Source of the DNA: Lamellibrachia satsuma
Taxonomy: Eukaryota; Annelida; Polychaeta; Sabellida; Siboglinidae
Direction of reading: 5' to 3'
Length of the DNA stretch: 64,000 nucleotides
Assembly: GCA_033239005.1 (NCBI GenBank)
Contig: BSQZ01000035.1
Span: forward strand, 6,186,501-6,250,500
Under the pieces are notes generated by a model. That model saw only the letters and a list, made by a program, of their open reading frames with translations. It searched no databases and was not told the origin of the DNA. Shown here in pieces: positions 32,441 through 64,000 of the stretch. The position numbers and the translations under genes are program-made. The stretch's first letter is position 1. The number at the start of each line of letters is the position of its first letter.

Positions 32441-33029
32441 TATATATGCTGTACTTTGCCAAGTTAGTTTAACTATACATTTTCACCGGCAGCTGTTTCA
32501 CACTGCTGTTCCATATTGTCAATAATACACCACCCTGTTAGTACAGGAAGTTAGAATCTGGCTATTCTGGTGTTTACATACTGACACAACTGTTTACAAC
32601 ACACATTCCACTTCAGATTAAGTGTGAAACCAGTGCCCTGCCTTCTCCTTTGAACATCACTGAGGGCCTGATATGGAATGTGTTAGTTGGTAGAGACTGT
32701 TACAATGATTGTTCCCGATGTCATCTTGCTTCTTGTGTTGATCCCAGGAGACAGATCTATGATAAGCCCCTCTCTGCAAGTCAAGTACAAAGCTTGCATT
32801 AAACAGCCTGTGCTGAGGCGAAGTGAGACAAAGCTGTGGTTTGACATACAACAGCCCACAAATTACCTTGTTGATAGCCTGAAATAAGATAATACTGACT
32901 GTAGAAAAATATTTTTTAGAACTCATAATTGAAACGGCTGCACTGATGAGGAAAAGGCTATGTTACATCTGGTGTAATCTTAATTACAATTGAAAAAGTG
33001 TCACTGAACCCAGTTGGAGGTGTATCAGC
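32441..33029. other. Non-coding stretch
   Basis: No gene or element identified; short frames only. Confidence 0.4.
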
Positions 33030-33779
33030 CAGGGTTGGGTTCAGTTGTAATTGTGTAACTTGTTATTCATTACAGTGTAATTGTAATTTTTAGAACACTA
33101 ATTATAATTGAGTTTTTATGAGGCTGTGTAATTGATCATTGTAATTGACTGGCAGCTGGAATGCATGAATTCACTTAAAATGATACCCTGTGTAAAAGAG
33201 CAGTACTGGTGCATGTAATATTTGTTTAAAGGTTTCACCTCAATTCAGTTTTTTCTTGTCTAATTTAAAAAAAAAATTATAGAACTCAAACCTACTCAGA
33301 AAATTCACGAATTTCATCCTTGGTGAAATTTCATATCTTTGTCGTGATCGGCGAGAGGATAGAAGTCATGCTCATGGTCAGCCTTGACCCCATAAAGTGT
33401 TTATCGTTTTGGATATCCACTATTTTGAGCCTTACCAGATCTAACAACTAAAGTCAATTCTTTCGATGATTTAAACAAATATGCACTTTTTTATTAAAAT
33501 GACTACGGATATTACTTTAACTATTCACACACTATGTTTTAGGACATCAACGAACTGGATTCGTGATAGGCTAAATCAGTTGAGGAAGCAGTTTTAACTT
33601 TATAAAACAATGTGGTTGTACTCAATCTATCAACTGTAACTGATCCTTTTTGAAGCATTTCGTTTTTTAAACATTGCAGTTGTAATTAATTTTGCTGAAG
33701 TGCTGTAATGGTAAAGTACAATGTTACGATGCTGTGTAATTGTGATTGTAATTTACACTTGTAACTGAACCAAGCCATG
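33030..33779. mobile_element. 750-bp non-autonomous DNA transposon, hAT-like
   Basis: It begins CAGGGTTGGGTTCAGTTGTA and ends TTGTAACTGAACCAAGCCAT plus G, giving inverted termini of roughly 28 bp with several mismatches. The flanking 8-mers GTATCAGC and GTCTGAGC match at 6 of 8, as expected of an eroded hAT target duplication. The interior is rich in TGTAATTG and has no transposase. Confidence 0.7.
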
Positions 33780-33794
33780 GTCTGAGCACACAGA

Positions 33795-34343
33795 GATTTA
33801 ACAATATTTAACAATATTACCATCCAAGACAAAGACCCAGATGGCAAGTGGACAAGGAAGCTATTGGCTTATCGAGAGTCCAACAATTTTTCATTTGTGT
33901 ATAACCCACCCTCCTGAAATATATGTCAACCTTGTTTTTTAACATTCTCGCTGCTACTGCATTTACACAATCTGTAGATAATTTGTTCCTTTCATTTATT
34001 GTTCTCTGTGTGAATAAATACTTCTTGATACCCAATCTACATTGATCCGTTACTAATGTTACCTCATGTCTTCTAGTTCTACTATCTTTCTTGAGTGAGA
34101 AAAAAATATTTCAATATTTTCATATCCATTCCATATCGTAGAAAGTTCAATTTGATCTCCTCTTAACCTCCTTGCCTTTAGGGTTGTTAAACCACATTCA
34201 TTCTTCTTCATAGTTCTTCATAACTAAGGTCTCAGTTCTGCTCTCCTCTGTATTTGTTCAAGCGTATCTATATCCTTCCTATGATATGGTCTCCACGCAT
34301 GTATACAGTATTCTAAATGAGGCCTAACTATAGTGCTTTATTA
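33795..34343 (-). pseudogene. Non-LTR family X copy B, 3' part
   Basis: Closely parallels 28545-29100: RTINERNKLSTDCVNA, the C-terminal tail, and the 3' sequence ending near TTGGACTCTCGATAAGCC in minus reading. It is interrupted at 34343 by the RTE-like insertion and resumes at about 35800. Confidence 0.75.
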
Positions 34344-34390
34344 CTTACTACTTATCCTCTGTGGCACATAAGGCTTGCACAATATCTCGC

Positions 34391-34803
34391 CAGACCCCCC
34401 TGTCTTGGGCTGTCCTAGCTGCTGTACCCCATGTCCACCCAGCAGCCTTCAGACCCCCCTGTCTTGGGCTCTCCTTGTTGCTGTGCCCCATGTCCACCCA
34501 GCAGCCTTCAGACCCCCCTGTCTTGGGCTCTCCTTGTTGCTGTACCCCATGTCCACCCAGCAGCCTTCAGACCCCCCTGTCTTGGGCTCTCCTAGCTGCT
34601 GTACCCCATGTCCACCCAGCAGCCTTCAGACCCCCCTGTCTTGGGCTCTCCTAGCTGCTGTACCCCATGTCCACCCAGCAGCCTTCAGACCCCCCTGTCT
34701 TGGGCTCTCCTAGCTGCTGTACCCCATGTCCACCCAGCAGCCTTCAGACCCCCCTGTCTTGGGCTCTCCTAGCTGCTGTACCCCATGTCCACCCAGCAGC
34801 CTT
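34391..34803. repeat. 59-bp minisatellite, 7 copies
   Basis: The unit starts CAGACCCCCCTGTCTTGGGC and ends ACCCAGCAGCCTT. On the minus strand it encodes the W-T-W-G-T...QDRGVW segment of the RTE-like C terminus, so the array is an amplification of element coding sequence. Copies are almost identical. Confidence 0.95.
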
Positions 34804-35288
34804 CTTCCAATATTTGTTGCCACGTTGTTTTCGGCCTACCTCTTTCTGCTTCCGTCTGGCGTCCAGGTTAGTACTGTTTTTGTTGGCAGCCATGTCCACC
34901 TTCTCTTTTTCAGGATGAGGCAGATATGTTGTTGTTTTGTTGCTTGGTGGAGTCTGGTGTTGGAGATGGTCTTGGGACAGTACACTTTCAGTATCTTCCT
35001 TAGGCAGGTGTTGTGGAAGCTGGAAAGTCTATTGGTGTCTTGTTGTGTCATGCGCCAGCACTCTGAGCCATAGAGGAGCACAGAGAGGACATTGCTCTGG
35101 TAGATTCTGAGTTTGGTCTTTTGGGAGTATACTGAGGATCTCCATAGCAGCTGTAGATTTGCAGATGCTGACCTGGCTTTTCCCAATCATGCTTTGATGT
35201 CTTCTTCTGCACCTCCTTGGAGACTGGTGATGCTGCCCAGGTAATTGAACTTGTTGACATACTCGAGTCGATGATCGTTGATCATGAT

Positions 35289-35453
35289 AGGTTGCTGTGT
35301 CAGATTGCTGTGTCAGGTTGCTGTGTAAGGTTGCTGTGTCAGATTGCTGTGTCAGGTTGCTGTGTCAGATTGCTGTGTCAGGTTGCTGTCTCAGATTGCT
35401 GTGTCAGATTGCTGTGTCAGGTTGCTGTGTCAGATTGCTGTGTCAGGTTGCTG
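35289..35453. repeat. 12-bp minisatellite, about 13 copies
   Basis: Alternating TTGCTGTGTCAG and ATTGCTGTGTCA type units interrupt the RTE-like frame between the YADD and YLGS blocks. Confidence 0.95.
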
Positions 35454-35799
35454 TTTGTTAATACTTTTGTCTTTGTTGCATTGACTGAGAGACCAATGGA
35501 ACTGGTTTGTTGCTCTCAGTTGCTCATTTTCCTCTGTACCTGGTCTCGAATGTGAGAAGGCAGAGCGAGGTCATCTGCATATATTAGATCTTCGAGTGAA
35601 GAGCAAAGGTTCCATCTGATGCCAGGCTGCTGTTAGTTGATGTTTTTTGTTGTCCAGTCGATGGTTAGGGTGAATAGAAATGATGACATGACACATCCTT
35701 GTCGCACGCCAGATTTCACAGTGAATTTGGTTGTTGAGTTTGTGACACTACAGGAGAAGTCCTTGAAGATCTGGATAATGGTGATACATAGATATAATT

Positions 35800-36475
35800 A
35801 GGTCTTTTTCCTTGTATGTTATATTTCACCTAAACAAAAAAATATGAGTACCCTTTGAAGCTGCAATACCACACTGCTCTGAAACTTTGATGTTGGCGGT
35901 TATTGTTAGTCCTAAGTATGTAGAAAAGTATCCATGTCCTGTGTTAGGCATTTACATTTCCCAAAATTGAATAACATCTGCTATTTTTCAGACTATTTAA
36001 CTATTTCTCTAGATTGTTTTCTAAATGTTGTTTATTACCATCATTTAATTTTGTTTAACCATCCCCAATATCATGGGCTTTTAATTTAAGTAGTAATCTT
36101 TGATGTGGTACTTTGTCGAAAGCTTTCTGAAAATCTAAATAGATATTATCTACTAGTGATCTCTCATCTATCCACTTAGTGATTTCTTCCAAAAAATATA
36201 ACATTTGTTAAGCATGACGTTGCTTTTAGGAATCCATGTTGAGATGGATTTAACCATTTATGCCTATCAAGGAAGTCCACCATATGGTCTTTAATTAACA
36301 TTTCTAATAATTTATAAATCACTGATTTTAAACTCACTGGTCTATAATTCTCTGATGAACCCTTTTTTAATAATGGTATGATGTTTGCTCCTTTCCATTC
36401 AAAGAGAACCACTCCATCTTTTAATGACAAATTGAACACTTGTGGTATACTAACTTGTTCTACTGTTTCCATTAG
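35800..36475 (-). pseudogene. Non-LTR family X copy B, 5' part
   Basis: The minus-strand frame 36472-36176 reads NIIPLLKKGSSENYRPVSLK and SVIYKLLEMLIKDHM, then LNPSQHGF. This is the RT finger region. Downstream frames give the LDFQKAFDKVP-type region and the segment that joins 34343. The 3' continuation lies on the other side of the RTE-like insertion. Confidence 0.75.
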
Positions 36476-36589
36476 TAGTAAAGATGAAATGTGGACTCGT
36501 GATGAGCTATCTTGAGCTGGCAGTTTTTGATAGCAATGTTACGTTATTACACCAGGCTGATTAATGTTACATCATTACACCAGGCTGAT

Positions 36590-37215
36590 CAGTTAGAATC
36601 ACACAGGTCGTATGATTACAGCCACAAAGGAGCTGTGGTGTTAGAGCCACAGCTAGCTGTATAATTAGATTAAAGCCACACCGAGTTGGAGCATTACAGT
36701 CACAGAGCCACACTGTGTTGTGCTGTTAGAGCTACTTGTCATTAGAGCTACATAGAACTGTAGCATTTCAGCTACTCTAGATTGTGCTGCCAGAGCCATG
36801 ATGAGTTGTAGAATTAGAGTATATGGAACTGTAGCATTGAAGTCACTGATCAGATTGCTGTAAGATTAGAACCAAGCTGAGCCCGGTTACATGAGTGATT
36901 AATTATCCAATTGTCAGGTGACACATTGGTACCCAACCAATCAAACGCATTGTTTCTTGTTAAAAGTAAATGAAGCGTCCGATTGGTTGGCCATCAATGT
37001 CGCTCAACAATTGGACAAATAATTGCTCGTGTAAATTTGGCTTTATAGGACCATACTGAGCTGTACCATTAAAACTGCACCAAATAGTACCTTTAGAGCC
37101 ATATCGTGCATATACTGGGCTGTACTGTTAGAGCCATTCTGAACTGTACCATTAGAGCTCCACTGAGCTGTACCATTAGAGCCCCACTTAGTTGTAACAT
37201 TAGACTGCATCAGGC
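36590..37215. repeat. Degenerate tandem repeat of ATTAGAGCCAC type
   Basis: Many imperfect units of about 20-28 bp (ACCATTAGAGCC, GAGCTGTA). An old, decayed minisatellite, interrupted by a foldback MITE at 36881-37041. Confidence 0.7.
36881..37041. mobile_element. Foldback MITE, 161 bp
   Basis: The left part GCCCGGTTACATGAG...TCCAATTGT and the right part ACAATTGGA...GTAAATTTGGC are inverted repeats. Complementarity continues inward (CCAACCAATC versus GATTGGTTGG), so nearly the whole element folds into one hairpin. Target duplication not resolved. Confidence 0.75.
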
Positions 37216-38061
37216 ACATTAGTGCCTCGGGACTCCATACTGAATCATGGTTACCATCCTAAGCCTTCACCATACAGCTTAAATGCGATAGCAGTCTTCA
37301 TCCTAACTTTCTCTGTAATCCTAATCTGGTATTAATCGGTGTTTGGCAGACTGGGTGGCATGTATGATATAAGATGTTTTCCTTGATAAGTAGCCAAGGC
37401 TTAGCTCCTGCTGTTACTGACTCCCAGATTGAGTTACTCCATGATCTGACGACAGTCCGGGCATATGTTCATGACTTTTGCTTTATAACACCCATTAGTT
37501 GACGAGTATGTAAACACCACTTTGGCATCTAACAGCTCATGTGACTATGGCAGACCTCTTGGCCATCTGCTGTCAATTTTATGCTGTTAACTGTGGTGAG
37601 GTGTACAACTTGATCAAGGAAACACATCTGAACAAAGTAGCTATGAAATTGTAGTAATGTTGGTGTTAACTGGGCGATGGGGCCACATTCCCTGTCTATT
37701 TATTTATCCAGGATGGTTTACTTACAGGGGTTGTGGATACTATAGATGTAGTAAAATGAGACTGACACTTTACCCATTCAATTGCATGTATTACCAGTAG
37801 GGATATCTTGAAAATAAATATACAAGCCATTCAACTTGCCACATGTAGCCAATTTGAGCATGTGGAACCAGTCTTGTGAAGGTCCTAGCATTGTAGTTTG
37901 TTGATACAGGACTTGGCTTCTGTTTAATGCTTGTCTGATCCTTATAATTGAATTCCTCAGATGTTATGTTTCTGCTTGTATGCTTGAGAGCATCTCATGT
38001 CAGTTTTTGCAGTTGCTCACTGGGCAGTAGCATAATTGAAACACATTCTGTATAAGACTGC
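37216..38061. other. Non-coding stretch
   Basis: No exon, element or repeat recognised. It may be intronic or upstream of the M13 peptidase gene. Confidence 0.4.
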
Positions 38062-40088
38062 TGCTGCAGCCACGTAGAGTCATGTCTGTTCAGTACTTGC
38101 ACTGATATCCTGTCTGCTGCTGCAGCCACGTAGAGTCATGTCTGTCCAGTACTTGCACTGATATCCTGTCTGCTGCTGCAGCCACGTAGAGTCATGTCTG
38201 TTCAGTACTTGCACTGATACCCTGTCTGCTGCTGCAGCCACGTAGAGTCATGTCTGTTCAGTACTTGCACTGATATCCTGTCTTTTACTGCAGCCACGTA
38301 GAGTCATGTCTGTTCAGTACTTGCACTGATATCCTGTCTGCTGCTGCAGCCACGTAGAGTCATGTCTGTTCAGTACTTGCACTGATACCCTGTCTGCTGC
38401 TGCAGCCACGTAGAGTCATGTCTGTTCAGTACTTGCACTGATATCCTGTCTTTTACTGCAGCCACGTAGAGTCATGTCTGTTCAGTACTTGCACTGATAC
38501 CCTGTCTGCTGCTGCAGCCACGTAGAGTCATGTCTGTTCAGTACTTGCACTGATATCCTGTCTTTTACTGCAGCCACGTAGAGTCATGTCTGTTCAGTAC
38601 TTGCACTGATATCCTGTCTGCTGCTGCAGCCATGTAGAGTCATGTCTGTTCAGTACTTGCACTGATATCCTGTCTGCTGCTGCAGCCATGTAGAGTCATG
38701 TCTGTTCAGTAGTTGCACTGATATCCTGTCTGCTGCTGCAGCCATGTAGAGTCATGTCTGTTCAGTAGTTGCACTGATATCCTGTCTGCTGCTGCAGCCA
38801 TGTGGAGTCATGTATGTTCAGTACTTGCACTGATATCCTGTCTTGCTGCAGCCACGTAGAGTCATGTCTGTTCAGTACTTGCACTGATATCCTGTCTTTT
38901 GCTGCAGCCACGTAGAGTCATGTCTGTTCAGTACTTGCACTGATATCCTGTCTTTTGCTGCAGCCACATAGAGTCATCTCTGTTCAGTACTTGCACTGAT
39001 ATCCTGTCTGCTGCTGCATCCACATAGAGTCATGTCTGTCCAGTACTTGCACTGATATCCTGTCTGCTGCTGCATCCACATAGAGTCATGTCTGTTCAGT
39101 AGTTGCAATGATACCCTGTCTGCTGCTGCAGCCATGTGGAGTCATGTATGTTCAGAAGTTGCACTGATACCCTGTCTGCTGCTGCAGCCATGTGGAGTCA
39201 TGTATGTTCAGTACTTGCACTGATATCCTGTCTTTTGCTGCAGCCATGTAGAGTCAATGTCTGTTCAGTACTTGCACTGATATCCTGTCTTTTGATGCAG
39301 CCACGTAGAGTCATGTCTGTTCAGTACTTGCACTGATATCCTGTATTTTGCTGCAGCCATGTAGAGTCATGTCTGTTCAGTACTTGCACTGATATCCTGT
39401 CTTTTGCTGCAGCCACGTAGAGTCATGTCTGTTCAGTACTTGCACTGATATCCTGTCTTTTACTGCAGCCATGTAGAGTCATGTCTGTTCAGTACTTCCA
39501 CTGAAATCCTGTCTTGCTGCAGCCACGTAGAGTCATGTCTGTTCAGTACTTGCACTGATATCCTGTCTTTTGCTGCAGCCACGTAGAGTCATGTCTGTTC
39601 AGTACTTGCACTGATATCCTGTCTGCTGCTGCATCCACATAGAGTCATGTCTGCCCATTACTTGCACTGATATCCTGTCTTGCTGCAGCCATGTAGAGTC
39701 ATGTCTGTTCAATAGTTGCACTGATATCTTGTCTGCTGCTGCATCCACGTAGAGTCATGTCTGTCCAGTAGTAGCACTGATATCCTGTCTGTTTCAGCCA
39801 TGTAGAATTGTGTCTGTCCAGTATTTGCACTGATATTCTGCCTGTTGCTGCAATCATGTAGATTTGTTTCTGTCCAGTTGTTGCACCAATACCCTGTCTG
39901 TTGCAGCCATGTAGAGTCATATCTATCCAGTAGTTACACTGGAATTCTGTCTGTGGCTGCACCATGTAGAGTCGTGTCTGTCCAGTGGTTGAACTGATAT
40001 CATGTCTGTTGCTGCAGCCATGTAGAGTCATGTCCGTCCAGTAGTTGCACTGTTGCTGCATCCACATAGAGTCATGTGTATCCAGTAG
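38062..40088. repeat. 56-bp minisatellite, about 36 copies
   Basis: The unit is TGATATCCTGTCTGCTGCTG, then CAGCCACGTAGAGTCATGTC, then TGTTCAGTACTTGCAC. Each unit contains a CTGCAG|CCATGTAGAGTC segment resembling the splice acceptor and first bases of the exon at 41359. Units diverge toward the right end. Frames across it are artefacts. Confidence 0.97.
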
Positions 40089-40091
40089 CAG

Positions 40092-40740
40092 GGTTGAAAA
40101 AATCATGATTTTTAAAAAATCTGATTTTTTTATTTAAATTGGATTTTTGGTTTTAATCTAGAATATAGACATTTATACAGATGTTTAAATTTATAAACTC
40201 TTTCAAACATGTTCTATTCAAATCGATTTGGGTACTTGTCTTAACAGAGGGTACATGATTTTTGCTTATATAAAGACATTAGGCAATGTCCACAAGGCCT
40301 CACACCCTGTAGTTGCATAATCTGTCTTGGAAAGGAAAGCGTGATCTGTGTCTGTGGCTGTAGCAGTAATAATTATTGTTTGCTGAGAGGGTGGATTAAC
40401 ACCTGTCCAGGGCTCTGTGTACTCTATAGGTCTACAACCAGCCGGTGAACTGGTACAATATTTAACAGTTGTCACCAAGACATACTGAAGTCAACATCAT
40501 ACTGAATTGGTAACAACTAGCACAAGCTCTAAGTGCACTTTAAACTCAGGGCTTCTGACTTGAAAAGATACTTCCTCTTGAAGACAAGTTTGTGTGGCTT
40601 CACTACATTCACAAAGGGAAACATACACAATGTCATAAAATATTTGACTATCAGGCTACCTTGTGATAATACAACTATAGAAGTGTGCGCACATTGTGCT
40701 TTTGTATTAAAAAAACATACAAAACTTTGTTGTTTTTGTC
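40092..40740. mobile_element. Insertion interrupting the 56-bp array
   Basis: Unrelated AT-rich DNA of about 650 bp separates two parts of the array, beginning CAGGGTTGAAAAAATCATGA directly after a unit. CAGGGTTG is a common hAT-like terminus, but the matching right terminus was not found, so the class is tentative. Confidence 0.45.
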
Positions 40741-41358
40741 TGTGCATTAGTTGCACTGGTGTCCTGTCTGTTTCTGCAGCCATGTAGAGTCGTGTTTGTC
40801 TAGTAGCTCCATTGATAATCTGTCTGTTGTTGCAGCCATGTAGTGTCATCTGTACAGTAGTTACACTGATATCCTGTCTGTTGCTGCAGCCATGTAGAGT
40901 CATGTCTGTCCAGTAGTTACACTGATATCGTGTTGGTGGCTGTAGCCATGTAGAGTTGTGTCTGTCCAGTAGTTACACGGGTATCCTGTATGTTGCACCA
41001 TGTAGAGTTGTGTATGTCCAGTAGTTACACTGGTATCCTGTCTGCTGCAGCCATGTCATGTCTGTCCAGTAGTTACACTGGTATCCTGTCTGCTGCAGCC
41101 ATGTCATGTCTGTCCAGTAGTTACACTTATATCCTGTCTGTTGCAGCCATGTGGAGTCATGTCTGTCCAGTAGTTATACTTATATCCAGTCTGCTGCAGC
41201 CATGTGGAGTCATGTCTGTCCAGTAGTTATACTTATATCCAGTCTGCTGCAGCCATGTGGAGTCATGTCTGTCCAGTAGTTATACTTATATCCTGTCTGC
41301 TGCAGCCATGTGGAGTCATGTCTGTCCAGTAGTTATACTTATATCCTGTATGTTGCAG
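40741..41358. repeat. 56-bp minisatellite, diverged right part
   Basis: About 11-13 units of 43-56 bp with GCAGCCATGTGGAGTCATGT. The final unit is the splice acceptor of the exon starting at 41359. Confidence 0.95.
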
Positions 41359-62330
<20,972 letters not shown>

Positions 62331-62942
62331 GTGTGTATAGGGAAACCCTGCTGGAAAAGTGTAAAGTACTCTTTTTTGGCTAAACCTTCTTAATGTCGAT
62401 ATTGCTTGGCGATTGCATTTGACAATCAGGTATTTGTAAATTATATGCAAACTTAACAGTAATTTGGACTTTGTGAAATGTTTGAGCCTATTTCTAAAAA
62501 GATAATAGTTCAATGTATTGCAAAAAATGTATGATTCATGAACGAGATGACAAAATGGAGATTTTGCTTTTGTAGCCATGCATTTGAAGTTTGGTCTTTC
62601 ATAAACTGCATGATTTGGATGTGCATACAAATTATGTAAAGATCTTAAATTGTAATATTTAGTTGTTCTTGGCAGGACAATTGACATTGTATTGACGTTG
62701 TATATAATATTTAATTTCAGCAGAAACAGAGGATGGACCTTAGATTCTTGAGAATGTTGCAACTATGAATCATTTAGCCTTTTAGGTCCTCGTTCGGCTG
62801 ACATCCCACATCCTTAGTCAGGTTTTGCTGACTGCCAACTAAACTTTAACCTGTAGACTGATGCCATTTTTGACCGGTGGTTGTTTTGATATTTTCCCAG
62901 TATTTTGTGATTCAAACCGACTCATCACCGTCTTTGTTTAGT
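62331..62942 (+). other. Intron following exon L
   Basis: No exon seen. The minus frame at 62229-62762 overlaps exon L and has no family signature. Confidence 0.5.
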
Positions 62943-63541
62943 CATGGATCGCATAAACACAGATACAGTGCAAATGTAGCACTTTATATTTTAGAAGAGG
63001 ATAGAGACTTTGTTTTGTCATGTCTCACATAAACACAGATACAGTGCAAATGTAGCACTTTATATTTTAGAAGAGGATAGAGACTTTGTTTTGTCATGTC
63101 TCACATAAACGCAGATACAGTGCAAATGTAGCACTTTATATTTTAGAAGAGGATAGAGACTTTGTTTTGTCATGTCTCACATAAACACAGATACAGTGCA
63201 AATGTAGCACTTTATATTTTAGAAGAGGATAGAGACTTTGTTTTGTCATGTCTCACATAAACGCAGATACAGTGCAAATGTAGCACTTTATATTTTAGAA
63301 GAGGATAGAGACTTTGTTTAGTCATGGATCGCATAAACGCAGATACAGTGCAAATGTAGCACTTTATATTCTAGAAGAGGATAGAGACTTTGTTTTGTCA
63401 TGTCTCACATAAACACAGATACAGTGCAAATGTAGCACTTTATATTTTAGAAGAGGATAGAGACTTTGTTTTGTCATGTCTCACATAAACACAGATACAG
63501 TGCAAATGTAGCACTTTATATTTTAGAAGAGGATATAGACT
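62943..63541. repeat. 76-bp minisatellite, about 8 copies
   Basis: Units run CATGTCTCACATAAACACAG, ATACAGTGCAAATGTAGCAC, then TTTATATTTTAGAAGAGGAT and AGAGACTTTG. Copies are almost identical, with the variant CATGGATCGC in two. Confidence 0.96.
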
Positions 63542-63894
63542 TAGATCACCTACAATCTGACACTGAAGTGGAGGTAATTATGACAATGAAAGTTGGCAAA
63601 AATATGTGAAATCATTTGTTTGACCTAGGCTATTATCTTCATTATTACCATATTGTGGCAATGTTCCAATAGATAGCAAACAAGGAGTGTAACTACTGAC
63701 ATAGGTAATGTAAGCGGTACCAAGTTGTAGCATCTGTAGCATTTCAAAGTGAGTCTACACTTTGTTTATTTGATATTTGATATTCACTTCTGGGTTTTCT
63801 GTGCTGTTTTTGATTGCTCTATGACTGTTCTACGGCTCATTTATTGAAGTGTTCGTAGTAGCTGTTGGTGAATTTTTTCAATTCCACCTTTCAT
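63542..63894 (+). other. Intronic stretch
   Basis: Nothing recognised. Confidence 0.5.
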
Positions 63895-64000
63895 CGAGCA
63901 GTGAAGAATACACTGTTCCTGCTGGCTCATCCACTGTTCCTGCTGGCTCATCCACTGTTCCTGCTGACTCATCCATTGTTCCTGCTGGCTCATCCACTGT
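63895..64000. repeat. 21-bp minisatellite, at least 4 copies, cut by window edge
   Basis: The unit is CCACTGTTCCTGCTGGCTCA plus T. It continues past the window end. Confidence 0.93.

Larger units (their letters stand above)
34344..35795 (-). pseudogene. RTE-like retrotransposon inserted in family X copy B
   Basis: The minus strand encodes the catalytic YADDLALPS (near 35566-35590), VNKFNYLGSITSLQ (35270-35225), the KTKLRIYQSNVLSVLLYGSE and CWRMTQQDTNRLSSFHNT block (35186-34836), then the terminal QDRGVWRDIVQALCATEDK (34370-34410). It ends with a TAAGTAGTAAGTAATAA tail at 34344. Two minisatellites have expanded inside it (34391-34803 and 35289-35453). The 5' part is missing. The clade call rests on motif resemblance. 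Confidence 0.75.

Overview
This is a eukaryotic, metazoan window. It has spliced exons with GT/AG borders, long AT-rich introns and intergenic DNA, AATAAA poly(A) signals, tRNA-headed SINEs, non-LTR and Ty3/gypsy retrotransposons, MITEs, and an exceptional load of minisatellites. The genes (an ACK/TNK2-type kinase tail, a SOCS-box protein and an ECE/neprilysin-type M13 peptidase) and the repeat mix suggest a bilaterian, probably marine invertebrate. I cannot name the species.

Layout. 1-5.7 kb: transposon debris in an intron, then the last coding exon (3764-3970, + strand) of an ACK/TNK2-like kinase gene (C-terminal UBA domain) and its probable 3' UTR. 5.8-10.7 kb: intergenic DNA with a TIR-bearing MITE, a second related copy, and three copies of a 417-bp repeat. 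10.8-12.1 kb: a 374-aa ORF on + ending in a SOCS box. 12.2-12.5 kb: a possible convergent exon. 12.6-19.4 kb: RTE-like and CR1/Jockey-like relics, the latter split by a young, full-length but mutated Ty3/gypsy element (13655-18451, minus strand, LTRs, 5-bp target duplication). 20.9-23.65 kb: a 31-bp minisatellite of about 59 copies joined to a Ty3-like integrase fragment. 24-37 kb: nested non-LTR elements and MITEs. 38-41.36 kb: a 56-bp minisatellite running directly into an exon.

41.36-64 kb: twelve exons (41359-62330, + strand) of a membrane M13 metallopeptidase (endothelin-converting enzyme/neprilysin family). They keep one reading frame across all splice junctions and give about 505 residues: membrane anchor, N-terminal cysteines and most of the helical ectodomain. 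The start codon is upstream and the zinc-site exons are beyond the window. The introns hold a MULE with 9-bp target duplications, a TTAA-flanked piggyBac-like MITE, a pogo/Tigger-like MITE, CR1-like copies, a SINE and many minisatellites.

The main theme is that several minisatellites can be traced to a recognisable parent sequence: the end of an integrase ORF (31 bp), the PQGS motif of a reverse transcriptase (15 bp), the tail of an RTE-like ORF (59 bp), and a splice acceptor plus exon start (56 bp). The locus preserves the birth of tandem arrays from coding or splice-site DNA. I found no evidence of a dedicated multi-gene system such as a defence or biosynthetic cluster.
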